Positions 1 through 8,946 are shown, counted from the first letter of the stretch. The stretch: DNA of 64,000 nt from an uncultured Mediterranea sp. (GCF_902493215.1 NZ_CABUOL010000001.1:1-64000); one strand, 5' to 3'. A program made the numbers and translations. The notes: generated from the sequence alone by a model not told the origin.

Positions 1-247
1 GGGGCTTTTTGATTAATTGTTTAACTCGTCCCATTTTAACGGGACACTAATGAAATTATCTATTAAACATAGCTCTTCTCGGTGACGGTTCTATACACAA
101 TGAGGACAAATATGTATTATCAAACTTCAAACCACGCTGATTAATATAACCAAAAGCTATTCAAAATGTTACCAACTCCCGTCATTAATAAAATTCATAT
201 CAATGACGGGATACTTTTCATCAGAATAACATACATACAAAAATCAC
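1..247. other. Non-coding upstream region of the sulfatase cluster
   Basis: No credible gene is seen; the open frames here are shadows. A small hairpin (GTCCC at 28-32 with GGGAC at 41-45) and a stronger one at 178-210 are the only visible structures. The start of this region may be the tail of an intergenic segment outside the window. I do not see a convincing TAnnTTTG box for the downstream genes. Confidence 0.5.
178..210 (+). promoter_or_regulatory. Hairpin in the presumed 5' leader of the sulfatase gene
   Basis: CCCGTCATT (178-186) is perfectly complementary to AATGACGGG (202-210) across a 15-base loop. It ends 37 bases before the sulfatase start codon. It could be an operator palindrome, an mRNA leader stem or an attenuator; the sequence alone does not decide. 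Confidence 0.5.
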
Positions 248-1789
248 ATGAAAAGTTTTCAAAACATCATACTTTATACGGCTGGAAGCACATGCCTTGT
301 ATCTTTACCATTGAACGTATTTTCACAAACGAAGATACACCCCCATATTATATTGATAATGACCGACCAGCAACGTGCCGACGCATTGGGATGTGCCGGG
401 AACGAAGCGGTCATCTCTCCCAACCTGGACCGTCTGGCCTCGGAGGGACATCTGTTCAGCAATGCGTACAGTGCGTCTCCAAGCAGCACTCCAGCACGTG
501 CCGGAATGCTTACGGGGATGTCCCCATGGCATCATGGTCTTCTGGGATACGGGCAAGTGGCGGAACATTATTGTTACGAAATGCCCCAAATGTTGAAGGA
601 CCTGGGATATCATACTCTGGGTATAGGCAAGATGCACTGGCACCCACAGAATGCTCTCCACGGCTTTGAAGCAACTCTGCTCGATGAAAGTGGCCGTGTG
701 GAATCCCCCTATTTCATGAGTGATTACAGGAAATGGTTCAATACACAGGCTTTCGGCCTGAACCCTGACAGTACGGGAGTGGAATGGAATGCCCATGAGG
801 CCAAAGCCTATGCATTACCGGAACATTTGCACCCAACCGTATGGACGGCAGACAGGGCAGTGGAGGCCATACGGGGATACAGTTCAGACCAGCCTCTGTT
901 TCTCAAGATTTCATTCGCCCGTCCGCACAGCCCCTATGACCCTCCCCAAAGAGTGGTGGACAAGTATGCCGAAAGAGAGATTCCGGCACCAGCTGTGGGT
1001 GAATGGTGCAAAGACATGCCTTTGGACACACATCCGGAGAACAAGCCGGAGGCGGCAACCGGGAATTTCGGATCTGAATATGCCCGGAATTCACGCAAAT
1101 ACTATTATGCGTCGATAACCTTTATTGACGAACAGATAGGGCGGATTATCGATGAACTGAAAAGAAAGGGTATGTATGACAACGCCTTGATCTGTTTTGT
1201 CTCCGACCATGGGGATATGCTGGGCGACCACCACCTGTGGAGAAAGACTTATGCCTATGAAGGCTCATCGGCCATTCCGTTCATCGTAAAACTGCCGAGG
1301 GAAATGGAGAACGGCCTGAAAGCGGAAAAGGTAATCGAGGCTCCTGTGGAATTGCGCGATCTGCTCCCCACCTTCCTTGCCATAAATGAAGAGAAAATTC
1401 CCGAAGACATGGACGGGCTTTCCCTGCTCCCATTATTTCATGACAAGAATGCCAAGTGGAGAAAATATATCGACATAGAGCATTCTACGGCATATTTTGC
1501 AGACAACTATTGGTGTGCTTTGACAGATGGAAAAATCAAGTATATCTGGTTCTTCCGTACCGGTAAGGAACAATTGTTCAATCTGAAGGCCGATCCGCAG
1601 GAATTACATGATCTTTCCGGAGAATCTTCCTGGCAGGAAAAACTGGATGGAATGCGCAAGGTGATGGTGGAACATCTGAGAGAACGCGGTGATGAATGGG
1701 TAAAAGACGATAAATTGGTTATCCGTAAGACCAATTTGCTGTATAGCCCCAACTATCCTAAAAACAAGGAACTGACAAAAAAGAAATAA
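248..1789 (+). CDS. Secreted S1-family sulfatase, Ser-type
   Basis: A 513-residue sulfatase of the alkaline phosphatase superfamily that hydrolyses sulfate esters, probably on a host or dietary glycan. A hydrophobic N-terminus ending near VFSQ (residues 1-27) looks like a signal peptide. IIL-IMTDQQRAD (about 34-44) carries the metal-binding Asp. The activation motif S80-T-P-A-R84 followed by AGMLTG fits the C/S-x-P-x-R consensus. It is the serine form, which in anaerobes is oxidised to formylglycine by the radical-SAM enzyme anSME. SDHGDMLGDHHLW (about 319-331) gives the second metal-site residues. It is followed after 14 bases by a GH20 enzyme, so the pair may remove sulfate and then the amino sugar from one substrate. 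S1 subfamily and substrate cannot be assigned by eye. Confidence 0.93.
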   Translation: MKSFQNIILYTAGSTCLVSLPLNVFSQTKIHPHIILIMTDQQRADALGCAGNEAVISPNLDRLASEGHLFSNAYSASPSSTPARAGMLTGMSPWHHGLLGYGQVAEHYCYEMPQMLKDLGYHTLGIGKMHWHPQNALHGFEATLLDESGRVESPYFMSDYRKWFNTQAFGLNPDSTGVEWNAHEAKAYALPEHLHPTVWTADRAVEAIRGYSSDQPLFLKISFARPHSPYDPPQRVVDKYAEREIPAPAVGEWCKDMPLDTHPENKPEAATGNFGSEYARNSRKYYYASITFIDEQIGRIIDELKRKGMYDNALICFVSDHGDMLGDHHLWRKTYAYEGSSAIPFIVKLPREMENGLKAEKVIEAPVELRDLLPTFLAINEEKIPEDMDGLSLLPLFHDKNAKWRKYIDIEHSTAYFADNYWCALTDGKIKYIWFFRTGKEQLFNLKADPQELHDLSGESSWQEKLDGMRKVMVEHLRERGDEWVKDDKLVIRKTNLLYSPNYPKNKELTKKK

Positions 1790-1803
1790 AAAAGGAACGA
1801 ACA

Positions 1804-3432
1804 ATGAAGCATTTATATCTTACACTTTTGTTATTGCTGCCTCTCCGGATAATGGCAGAAACTTCAATATCCATTATTCCCGCACCCCAGAAATGCGTGG
1901 AAAGAAAAGGGCATTTTACTGTAAACGAAAAGACTGTGATCATGTTTCCCGAGATTACAGACAGCCTGCTTGATGCGGTGGACGTATGGCGGGATTTGTT
2001 TGCAACGGCAGCGGGATATACCCCTGAAGTAACGGCCGGAAAGACAAGTTCAAATGTCATCCGGTGTGTACTGAATCCAACCTTGGCTGAAGAAGCCTAC
2101 CGGCTGAATGTTTCCACAAAAAGCATACAGATAGAAGCCGGAACGGCCAAGGGCATTTTTTATGCGTTCCAAACGTTACGCCAGCTGCTCCCCCCTGCCA
2201 TTGAGGGTTCAGCACGCGCGGAAGATGCCAGATGGGAGATTCCGTGCGTATCTATTGAGGATTCCCCTTCTTTCTTCTACCGTGGCATGATGCTGGACGT
2301 TTCCCGCCATTTCGTGGGCAAGGAAGATGTGAAACGCTATATTGACTTGCTGGCCTTCCACAAAATGAATGTTTTCCATTGGCACCTGACGGACGACCAG
2401 GGATGGCGTATCGAAATCAAGAAATATCCCAAGTTGGCGAAAACGGGCGGCTGGCGGAACAAGACAATCAAAGGGCTCATGTGGGACAATCCGACAGAAT
2501 GGGATACCGAACGCTACGGAGGTTTTTACACGCAGGAGGATGTAAAGGAAGTGGTGGAATACGCAAAGAAACGCTTTGTGGAAGTCATACCGGAAATAGA
2601 AATGCCCGGGCACTGCGTGGCCGCACTGGCCGCTTATCCGGAATATTCCTGTTCCGGTGGCCCGTTTGAAGTGGAGGGCCGCTGGGGAGTCTTCAATGAC
2701 ATTTTTTGTACCAAGGAAAAAACGTTTCAGTTTCTTCAGGATATCTTGGATGAGGTAACCTCCCTGTTCCCCTCGGAATATATCCATCTGGGCGGTGATG
2801 AAGCCCCCCGCATCCGCTGGAAAAATTGCGTACACTGCCAGAATCGGATGAGGCAGGAAAAGCTGGATACCGAAGCCGAATTGCAGACCTATTTCATGAA
2901 CCGTATTGAAAACTACCTGAACGGAAAGGGAAAGAAAATCATCGGATGGGACGAAATACTGGAAGGAGGAATTCCCCAAAGAGCGACAGTCATGTCCTGG
3001 AGGGGTGAAAGCGGGGGAATAAAGGCTGCACAGGCCGGGTATGATGTTATCATGACTCCCAACGTATATATGTATCTGAATTGTCACCAGCTCGGTGCGG
3101 AAGACAGTGTCGGTATCAAAAAACGTCTGATTTCCTTGGAAAAGGTATATAACTACAACCCGGTTCCTTCCGTACTGAAAGAAAAGGAAGCGGCACACAT
3201 CAAGGGAGTACAGGCCAACTTGTGGACTGAATATCTGGTGACCATTCCCCAAATGGACTATTCCTTGTTTCCGCGCTTGGCCGCAGTGGCTGAAATCGCC
3301 TGGAGCCGGAGAGAAAACATGAATTATGACAGATTCTGCATACGCCTTGAAAAGATAAAAAGGCATTATGACGGACTGGGGGTGACATATTGTCCCCGTA
3401 TCTATAACCGTAAAAATAAGGAAGTGTTATGA
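1804..3432 (+). CDS. GH20 beta-N-acetylhexosaminidase
   Basis: A 542-residue exo-beta-hexosaminidase that should release terminal GlcNAc or GalNAc (possibly 6-sulfated) from the non-reducing end. Residues 1-18 form a signal peptide ending near IMAE. About 20-150 is the GH20b alpha/beta domain (IIPAPQKCVER at its start), and from FYRGMMLDVSRHF onward is the TIM barrel. The catalytic HLGGDE motif places the Asp-Glu pair of substrate-assisted catalysis at D332-E333. EIEMPGH and the Trp-rich VQANLWTEY segment are also typical. Length is normal for a two-domain GH20. It sits 14 bases after the sulfatase, and its stop overlaps the next start (ATGA), so the three genes are translationally coupled. 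Confidence 0.95.
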   Translation: MKHLYLTLLLLLPLRIMAETSISIIPAPQKCVERKGHFTVNEKTVIMFPEITDSLLDAVDVWRDLFATAAGYTPEVTAGKTSSNVIRCVLNPTLAEEAYRLNVSTKSIQIEAGTAKGIFYAFQTLRQLLPPAIEGSARAEDARWEIPCVSIEDSPSFFYRGMMLDVSRHFVGKEDVKRYIDLLAFHKMNVFHWHLTDDQGWRIEIKKYPKLAKTGGWRNKTIKGLMWDNPTEWDTERYGGFYTQEDVKEVVEYAKKRFVEVIPEIEMPGHCVAALAAYPEYSCSGGPFEVEGRWGVFNDIFCTKEKTFQFLQDILDEVTSLFPSEYIHLGGDEAPRIRWKNCVHCQNRMRQEKLDTEAELQTYFMNRIENYLNGKGKKIIGWDEILEGGIPQRATVMSWRGESGGIKAAQAGYDVIMTPNVYMYLNCHQLGAEDSVGIKKRLISLEKVYNYNPVPSVLKEKEAAHIKGVQANLWTEYLVTIPQMDYSLFPRLAAVAEIAWSRRENMNYDRFCIRLEKIKRHYDGLGVTYCPRIYNRKNKEVL

Positions 3433-4667
3433 CAAATACCCTAAAGCTGGCCGTTCCGTTGTTTTGTCTATCCCTGTTTTTTGCCGGAATGCCCCCGAAA
3501 ACGTATGGGAGCGGCGAAGTGGATCTGCGGATTGAAAAAAGGGGGGATTCACGTGTGGCAGTCGGTTTTTCAGCCTTCTCACTGGACAGTCATTTTGTCT
3601 GGTGCGGTTCGGCCATCCGTGCCGTGGAGGACGGTAAATATTATCTGTTCTATTCGGCAATGGGTGCGGGAGATGAATATCCTCCGTTTGCGGACGCCTG
3701 GGTTCTGGGATCAAAAATCGGCATAGCCGTATCAGACTCACCTTATGGCGGATACAAGGATTTGGGTATCTGTTACAACAAGGACGGGTATAGACCGGAT
3801 TCCAGTTCCTGGGATGCCCAAACGGTACACAACCCGCACATTCAGCATTTCGGAGGAAAATATTATCTGTATTACATAGGTGCCAGGGATCCCGGAGCAT
3901 CAGCCCGCGTGAAAGGGAAAGTGAACAGGAGGGACCGGATTCAACAGAGCCTGACAGTCGGCGTTATGTGTTTCAACACAATACAGGATTTTCTGGAGGG
4001 CAAGGTAGCCTGCAACGAGAGACCTCTGCTTCTCCCCCGTACAAGGGTGAAGCCGGACAATGTGCTGGAACCCTCTCCCGAAGGTACTGCAATGAAACCC
4101 GACAATCTGATTATGGTCAATCCTTCTGTAGTATACAGACCTTCCGACAAAAAATATCTGCTCTATTTCAAGGGAAACGTTTACGATCCCCATTGGAGGG
4201 GAATACATGGCGTTGCCCTTGCAGACAACCCAGAAGGTCCTTTTACCGTCCTGGACGATTATGTGTTCGATTTCGAGACGGAAGACGGAAGGAAACTGAA
4301 CGCTGAAGACCCGTTTGTCTGGTATCACCATAAAGATTCTTATTTTTATGCTGTATTCAAGGACTTTACGGGATCCTTCACTAAAGGGAAACCGGGATTG
4401 GCCATCATGGAGTCAAAGGACGGCATTCATTGGAAACTGCCTGAAAACTCATTGTTTATGGACAAGAAAATAAAGTTGAAGAACGGTGGATGGATTGATG
4501 TAGACCGTTTGGAACGTCCCCAATTGCTTTTGGACGAAAATGACGAACCAATCGTTTTGTATGCCGCCTGTGCAATCACACCCGTAAACTCTAAGAAAGA
4601 TGGGAGTTCTTTCAATATTCAGATTCCCATCGTTCAAGTTACTGAACAAACGAGGTGTATTAACTAA
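3429..4667 (+). CDS. Secreted GH43-like five-bladed propeller glycosidase
   Basis: A 412-residue protein with an N-terminal signal sequence (about 1-27) and recurring propeller-blade motifs: GKYYLFYSA, GGKYYLYYIG, DKKYLLYFKG, PEGPFTVLD and HHKDSYFYAVFKD. These recall GH43/GH117/GH32-type beta-propeller glycosidases. Likely acidic residues are the Asp in NAEDPFVWY and the Glu in the late VDRLERPQLLLDE segment, but I cannot fix the catalytic triad. It overlaps the GH20 stop by four bases, so it is the third gene of the sulfatase-GH20 cluster and probably acts on the same glycan. The family assignment is loose and the substrate unknown. No SusCD pair or regulator for this cluster is inside the window. 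Confidence 0.7.
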   Translation: MTNTLKLAVPLFCLSLFFAGMPPKTYGSGEVDLRIEKRGDSRVAVGFSAFSLDSHFVWCGSAIRAVEDGKYYLFYSAMGAGDEYPPFADAWVLGSKIGIAVSDSPYGGYKDLGICYNKDGYRPDSSSWDAQTVHNPHIQHFGGKYYLYYIGARDPGASARVKGKVNRRDRIQQSLTVGVMCFNTIQDFLEGKVACNERPLLLPRTRVKPDNVLEPSPEGTAMKPDNLIMVNPSVVYRPSDKKYLLYFKGNVYDPHWRGIHGVALADNPEGPFTVLDDYVFDFETEDGRKLNAEDPFVWYHHKDSYFYAVFKDFTGSFTKGKPGLAIMESKDGIHWKLPENSLFMDKKIKLKNGGWIDVDRLERPQLLLDENDEPIVLYAACAITPVNSKKDGSSFNIQIPIVQVTEQTRCIN

Positions 4668-4892
4668 AAATCATCTGCCAACAGATTTCCTTAAGTAAAA
4701 GCACTAACATGTTAAATGAAAGTAAAGCTTCGTCTATTTTTACAAGCCACATGAATCGTAGAAACAAGAGAATACGATATTAAAAAGAAACAGTTGCCGT
4801 ATTGTTAAGCCTAAATCAATCATTAAAGTTTCCAATCTTTCTAATAACCAATTTGAGTTTATAACAGAAAAATAACGGCGGACAAGGAGTGC

Positions 4893-4958
4893 ACATCCCC
4901 GCTCCGCCCTGTACACATCCTGCCGACAGGAATCGCACATCCCGTCGGCAGGATGTCT
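4893..4958. repeat. Three ACATCC units with exact 22-base spacing
   Basis: ACATCC recurs at 4893, 4915 and 4937. Between the second and third units CATCCTGCCGAC (4916-4927) pairs perfectly with GTCGGCAGGATG (4944-4955), giving a 12-bp stem with a 16-base loop. The period matches the other arrays in this window, although the sequence differs. Confidence 0.65.
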
Positions 4959-5003
4959 GCATTATAGCAGATCGAGCAGAACATCGTTTGACGTGCCCGA
5001 AAT

Positions 5004-5091
5004 GCGGCAATGTTATCCACCGAAAGAAGCAATGTTTTCCACCAAAGAAAGCAATGTTTTGAGGCACAAAAAGCAATGTTTTCTTCCCTTC
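5004..5091. repeat. 22-base-period palindromic array, four units
   Basis: GCAATGTT recurs at 5007, 5029, 5051 and 5073, exactly 22 bases apart, in the context AAAGCAATGTTTT in the last two units. The core is a variant of the AAAGCAnTGCTTT palindrome seen at 19658, 28978 and 38351. The array ends about 70 bases before the DUF59 gene. Confidence 0.75.
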
Positions 5092-5161
5092 CCTGCACAC
5101 GCCTCTTGGCTGTCTCGCAAAAAAAGCGTAGCTTTGCTTCACGAAAAAGAGAAGCAAGATT

Positions 5162-5473
5162 ATGACAAAATTTGAAATAGAAGAAAAGATTGTGGCGATG
5201 CTCAAGACCGTATACGACCCCGAAATACCCGTCAACGTGTACGACCTGGGCCTGATTTACAAGATTGACGTGACAGACGACTTCAATGTCAGCATCGACA
5301 TGACGCTGACGGCGCCCAACTGCCCGGCGGCCGACTTCATCATGGAGGACATCCGCCAGAAGATAGAGAGCATCGAAGGTGTGGCCTCGGCCACCATCAA
5401 CCTGGTCTTCGAGCCCGAATGGGACAAGGACATGATGAGCGAAGAGGCCAAACTGGAACTGGGATTCTTATAA
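5162..5473 (+). CDS. DUF59/MIP18-family Fe-S assembly factor (SufT-like)
   Basis: A 103-residue cytoplasmic protein made almost wholly of one MIP18/DUF59 domain. YDPEIPVNVYDLGLIY (about 18-33) is the family's best conserved stretch, and TLTAPNCPAADFI (about 48-60) holds the conserved Cys of the proposed Fe-S or metal site. Relatives (SufT, the PaaD N-terminal domain, eukaryotic CIA2) help mature or deliver Fe-S clusters. It starts the run DUF59, TlpA-like lipoprotein, LpxH, with 18- and 20-base gaps, so these are likely co-transcribed although functionally unrelated. Confidence 0.9.
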   Translation: MTKFEIEEKIVAMLKTVYDPEIPVNVYDLGLIYKIDVTDDFNVSIDMTLTAPNCPAADFIMEDIRQKIESIEGVASATINLVFEPEWDKDMMSEEAKLELGFL

Positions 5474-5491
5474 CAAAAACAACAGCATATC

Positions 5492-6637
5492 ATGAAACAG
5501 AAAACACTTGGCCTGCTGGCCTGTACGGCACTGCTCTGCGCCTGCCAGCCCGCACAGAAACAAACAACCATCACCGGCACACTGACCGGCGTAGAGAGCG
5601 ACACCCTGATTGTGAACTACTTTGCCGTATCGGACTTGAGCCGCAGCACGATACACCGCGACACCATCGCCTTGCAGAACGGAAGCTTCACCTGCCAGCT
5701 GGAGAACGACAGCGTGCCGATGGAGGCCTTCTTCTACGCCCAGCCCCGTAACGGAGCCGCCGCCGCATCACTTCGCAAAACCATCACAGTTGTAACCTTC
5801 CCCGGCGAAACGGTGGAAGTAAGCGGTTCGATGGACGACTACCACATGAAAGGCAATGCCTTCCACCAGGCCTACGAAGAAGTACGGGCCCTATACAAGC
5901 CCTATGAGGACAAGATGCACAAAGTGACACAAGTCATCATGGACATGCAAAGCAAAGGCATGATGACACGCGAACGCCTCGACTCCCTGCGTCAAATCTA
6001 TGAGCCGATCAATGCCGACATGAAAAAGGTAAAGGAAGACTACATCCGCCAGCACCCTGATGAAGACATCTCCGTCTATCTGATATCCGACTTTGGCAAA
6101 ACCGCCGGCGACCTGCTCGACCTCATCGGCGAAAAGGCACAGAACGGCCCGATGGCTCCCCTCTACAAGGCCATGAAAGAAGCTATCGAGCGGCAGAAAG
6201 CCCGCGAAGAAGCGCGTAAGAATATGGTCGAAGGAGCCGTAGCCCCCGACTTCACGCTGAAGGACCTCCAAGACAAAGACCTCACCCTGTCGTCCCTGCG
6301 CGGCAAGTATGTGGTGCTGGACTTCTGGGGAAGCTGGTGCGGCTGGTGCATCAAGGGCATCCCCGACATGAAGAAATACTACGAAAAGTATAAGGACCGC
6401 ATGGAGATACTGGGCGTGGACTGCCGCGACACGGAAGAGAAATGGAAGGATGCGGTAGAGAAGCATGAACTGCCCTGGCTGCATGTGCGCAATACGGACG
6501 AGGCAGACATCACGGTGAAGTATGGCATACAGGGCTATCCCACCAAGATTGTCATCGATCCCGAAGGCAAGGTGGCCAAGATTGTGGTAGGCGAAGACCC
6601 CGCCTTCTACAAATATCTGGACGAACTGTTCAAATAA
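5492..6637 (+). CDS. TlpA/ResA-like thiol-disulfide lipoprotein with DUF4369-type N-terminus
   Basis: A 381-residue lipoprotein. The N-terminal hydrophobic stretch ends in a lipobox (TALLCAC, acylated Cys about 19). About 25-130 is a beta-rich DUF4369-like domain (TTITGTLTGVESDTLIV), and a charged helical linker follows. The C-terminal thioredoxin fold (about 245-381) has PDFTLKDLQDKDLTLSSLRGK and then WGSWCGWC, a CxxC redox site with the atypical dipeptide Gly-Trp, and the cis-Pro in GYPTKIVID. It probably reduces or isomerises periplasmic disulfides. This domain order is very common in Bacteroidetes. Confidence 0.92.
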   Translation: MKQKTLGLLACTALLCACQPAQKQTTITGTLTGVESDTLIVNYFAVSDLSRSTIHRDTIALQNGSFTCQLENDSVPMEAFFYAQPRNGAAAASLRKTITVVTFPGETVEVSGSMDDYHMKGNAFHQAYEEVRALYKPYEDKMHKVTQVIMDMQSKGMMTRERLDSLRQIYEPINADMKKVKEDYIRQHPDEDISVYLISDFGKTAGDLLDLIGEKAQNGPMAPLYKAMKEAIERQKAREEARKNMVEGAVAPDFTLKDLQDKDLTLSSLRGKYVVLDFWGSWCGWCIKGIPDMKKYYEKYKDRMEILGVDCRDTEEKWKDAVEKHELPWLHVRNTDEADITVKYGIQGYPTKIVIDPEGKVAKIVVGEDPAFYKYLDELFK

Positions 6638-6657
6638 TAACTAAACGAATACGCCTT

Positions 6658-7422
6658 ATGAAGAATGTATATTTCCTCTCCGACGCCCATCTGGGTTCGC
6701 GTGCCATCGAGCACGGCCGTACGCAAGAACGCCGGCTGGTGAACTTTCTGGACAGCATCAAGCACAAGGCTTCGGCCGTCTATCTGCTGGGCGACATGTT
6801 CGACTTCTGGTACGAATTCAAGCTGGTGGTGCCCAAAGGCTATACACGCTTTCTGGGCAAGCTGTCCGAACTGACGGACCTCGGAGTGGAAGTACACTTC
6901 TTTACAGGCAATCATGACATCTGGTGCGGCGACTATCTGACGAAAGAATGCGGCGTCATCCTGCACCGCGAGCCGCTGACCACAGAGATTCATGGCAAGG
7001 AATTCTACCTGGCCCATGGTGACGGGCTGGGCGACCCCGACCGCAAGTTCAAGTTTCTGCGCGCTGTCTTTCACAGCCATACGTTGCAAACTCTGTTTTC
7101 CTCGCTTCACCCCCGCTGGAGTGTGGAGCTGGGACTGACATGGGCCAAGCACAGCCGCCTGAAACGGGTGGACGGCAAGGAACCGGACTATATGGGAGAA
7201 GACAAGGAACCGTTGGTGCTCTACACCAAGAACTACCTCAAGAGCCACCCGGATATCAACTTCTTCATCTATGGCCACCGCCACATCGAGCTGGACCTGA
7301 TGCTGAACGCCACCTCGCGCGTCGTCATCCTGGGCGACTGGATCAACTGCTTCTCGTATGCCGTGTTCGACGGCGAACATCTCTTCCTGGAGAACTACAT
7401 TGAGGGAGAGACGCAATTATAA
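6658..7422 (+). CDS. lpxH: UDP-2,3-diacylglucosamine diphosphatase
   Basis: A 254-residue calcineurin-like phosphoesterase. The metal-ligand motifs occur in order: SDAHLGS (about 8-14), GDMFDFWYE (about 44-52), GNHD (about 85-88), AHGDGLG and YGHRHIE near residue 205. This set matches LpxH, the inner-membrane-associated enzyme that hydrolyses UDP-2,3-diacylglucosamine to lipid X in lipid A synthesis. The length fits the Bacteroidetes LpxH type. It is the last gene of a three-gene run and is followed directly by a strong bidirectional terminator. Confidence 0.88.
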   Translation: MKNVYFLSDAHLGSRAIEHGRTQERRLVNFLDSIKHKASAVYLLGDMFDFWYEFKLVVPKGYTRFLGKLSELTDLGVEVHFFTGNHDIWCGDYLTKECGVILHREPLTTEIHGKEFYLAHGDGLGDPDRKFKFLRAVFHSHTLQTLFSSLHPRWSVELGLTWAKHSRLKRVDGKEPDYMGEDKEPLVLYTKNYLKSHPDINFFIYGHRHIELDLMLNATSRVVILGDWINCFSYAVFDGEHLFLENYIEGETQL

Positions 7423-7424
7423 AA

Positions 7425-7472
7425 TATTAGGCATAAAGTGTGAAACTTGCTCTTCACACCTTATGCCTAATA
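7425..7472. terminator. Bidirectional terminator between lpxH and alkaline phosphatase
   Basis: TATTAGGCATAAAGTGTGAA (7425-7444) pairs with 7453-7472 at 19 of 20 positions across an 8-base loop. It lies between two convergent genes and is AT-rich at both feet. Confidence 0.85.
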
Positions 7473-7498
7473 CTTAATATCTTATCTTAATACCTAAA

Positions 7499-8893
7499 TC
7501 AATATCTTCCCGCTTTGGCAATGCGCTTCGGAATATCCGTATTGTCCATCTTGCCCATAAACAAGTCGGAACCTGCACCGATGGCATAAACAGGCACATA
7601 TTCGGCCGTGTGGCTGCTGCTGGTCCATCCCAGGTGAGCAATCTGACTTATCACTTCGTTAGCGGTTACGGCCAGCGGTTCGGTCTTGGCATAGAGCGTT
7701 TCCTTGAAAGCGACCTTGTTCTTCACGAAAGAAGTCTCATAAACGTCGCGCAGCGCACGTTCCTGCTCCCATGTCAGAGGCAGTTTGCTCCAAAATCCCA
7801 TTGTCTCAGACAAGAGTTCCTTAACCTGTTCCCAAGAAGCATGCTCGTTACGACGCAGGTCAGTAATGCGGCGTGACAAAGCCTCAACAGATTGTTTCTG
7901 ACAATCGAGTGCCTTCAAGTTCAGCGTATACGTTCCGGTGCCCATACCCAAACCACCAGTCTCGTGGTCGGCAGAAACAACAATCAGCGTCTCTTTCGGA
8001 TGCTTCTTGTAAAACTCGTAGGCCACACGGATGGCATTGTCCATGTCAATCACCTCTTTTACTACCGTAGCAGGGTCGTTGCTATGACAAGCCCAGTCAA
8101 TCTTACCGCCTTCCAGCATCAGGAAGAAGCCTTTTTTATTGTCTTTCGTCAGGAAGTCAATGGCGCTTTCCGTGATTTGTGCCAGCGTCAAGTCACCTTC
8201 TTTGCGGTCGATAGCATACGGCAAGCAGTCGGCAGCCGCGCCTTCAGCCTGAAGCAGCACCATCTTCTCGGCCGAAGAAGCTTTTTCTTCATACTCCTTC
8301 AGACCGCGTGCAATGGTATAACCCGCTTTCTCGATAATCGGATAAATGGAAGGAGCATCCTTCTTGTCATAAGTCTTATCAGGCTTCAGAAAACCTGCAC
8401 CGGCAAAGAAATCGAAACCGCTCTTGGGCAATTCCAGCGCAATCTCATAATACATATTACGATCCGGCTGATGAGCATAGAAAGCAGCCGGTGTGGCATG
8501 GTCTACACTGACCGTAGAAGCGATACCTACCTTTTTACCACTCTTCTTGGCCTGATAGGCAACGCTCTCCAAAGCCTCCTTGTTGACATCTACCCCAATA
8601 GCACCATTGTAGGTCTTCGAACCGGTAGCCAAGGCCGTACCGCCGGCCGAGGAGTCGGTCACCGAATTGCTGGCCGAATAGGAAGTGGCAATTCCCGCAG
8701 CCGGGAACGACCCAAACAGCAGCTTCTGGGTACCGATGCGGCCGTTCTCCATTTCGGCCTGAAACATTTCTGTTGTATTTACCTGGTTCACTCCCATACC
8801 GTCACCGATAAAGAAGAATACATACTTGGCCTGCTGGGCGTAAGTCATCCCCGCCATCAGGACAAAAAGTAGCAAATAAGTCAATCTTTTCAT
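7499..8893 (-). CDS. Periplasmic alkaline phosphatase, PhoA superfamily
   Basis: The frame is open to 8941, but the ATG at 8893 gives a normal signal peptide (MKRLTYLLLFVLMAG... ending near TYAQ) and a protein of 464 residues. FFFIGDGMGVNQV holds the first metal Asp. SVTDSSAGGTALATG contains the Ser nucleophile in the D-S-S-A context, and SADHETGGLGMGTGT supplies later Asp/His ligands. A C-terminal HTAEYVPVYAIG segment also fits. It should hydrolyse phosphate monoesters in the periplasm for phosphate scavenging. It stands alone, transcribed away from pta-ackA, with a TAnnTTTG-type box just upstream (8939-8946 on the minus strand). Confidence 0.93.
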   Translation of the reverse strand: MKRLTYLLLFVLMAGMTYAQQAKYVFFFIGDGMGVNQVNTTEMFQAEMENGRIGTQKLLFGSFPAAGIATSYSASNSVTDSSAGGTALATGSKTYNGAIGVDVNKEALESVAYQAKKSGKKVGIASTVSVDHATPAAFYAHQPDRNMYYEIALELPKSGFDFFAGAGFLKPDKTYDKKDAPSIYPIIEKAGYTIARGLKEYEEKASSAEKMVLLQAEGAAADCLPYAIDRKEGDLTLAQITESAIDFLTKDNKKGFFLMLEGGKIDWACHSNDPATVVKEVIDMDNAIRVAYEFYKKHPKETLIVVSADHETGGLGMGTGTYTLNLKALDCQKQSVEALSRRITDLRRNEHASWEQVKELLSETMGFWSKLPLTWEQERALRDVYETSFVKNKVAFKETLYAKTEPLAVTANEVISQIAHLGWTSSSHTAEYVPVYAIGAGSDLFMGKMDNTDIPKRIAKAGRY

Positions 8894-8938
8894 AACTAAT
8901 TCTCTATTTAATAATATAAATTGGGCTTTTCTTTCAGA

Positions 8939-8946
8939 CAAAGATA
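8939..8946 (-). promoter_or_regulatory. Bacteroidetes -7 box for the alkaline phosphatase
   Basis: On the minus strand this reads TATCTTTG, fitting the TAnnTTTG consensus, 46 bases upstream of the chosen start codon. No convincing TTG is seen at the usual distance. Confidence 0.5.

Larger units (their letters stand above)
4668..5161. other. Intergenic region carrying two 22-base-period arrays
   Basis: About 490 bases without a convincing gene. The first 200 bases are AT-rich and featureless. From 4893 the composition changes to GC-richer repeated units (4893-4958), then GCAATGTT units (5004-5091), described separately. No clear promoter is seen for the downstream DUF59 gene, whose mRNA may begin inside the repeats. 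Confidence 0.6.

Noticed and set aside
2209..3366. 385-codon open frame antisense to the GH20 gene
   Set aside because: No domain or signal peptide, and fully opposite a well-supported enzyme.
5004..5091. 22-base arrays as a CRISPR array
   Set aside because: Units have no 30-40-base unique spacers, spacers are only 9 bases and partly conserved, and no cas gene is present.
7892..8872. 326-codon frame antisense to the alkaline phosphatase
   Set aside because: No recognisable domain; the phosphatase is certain.
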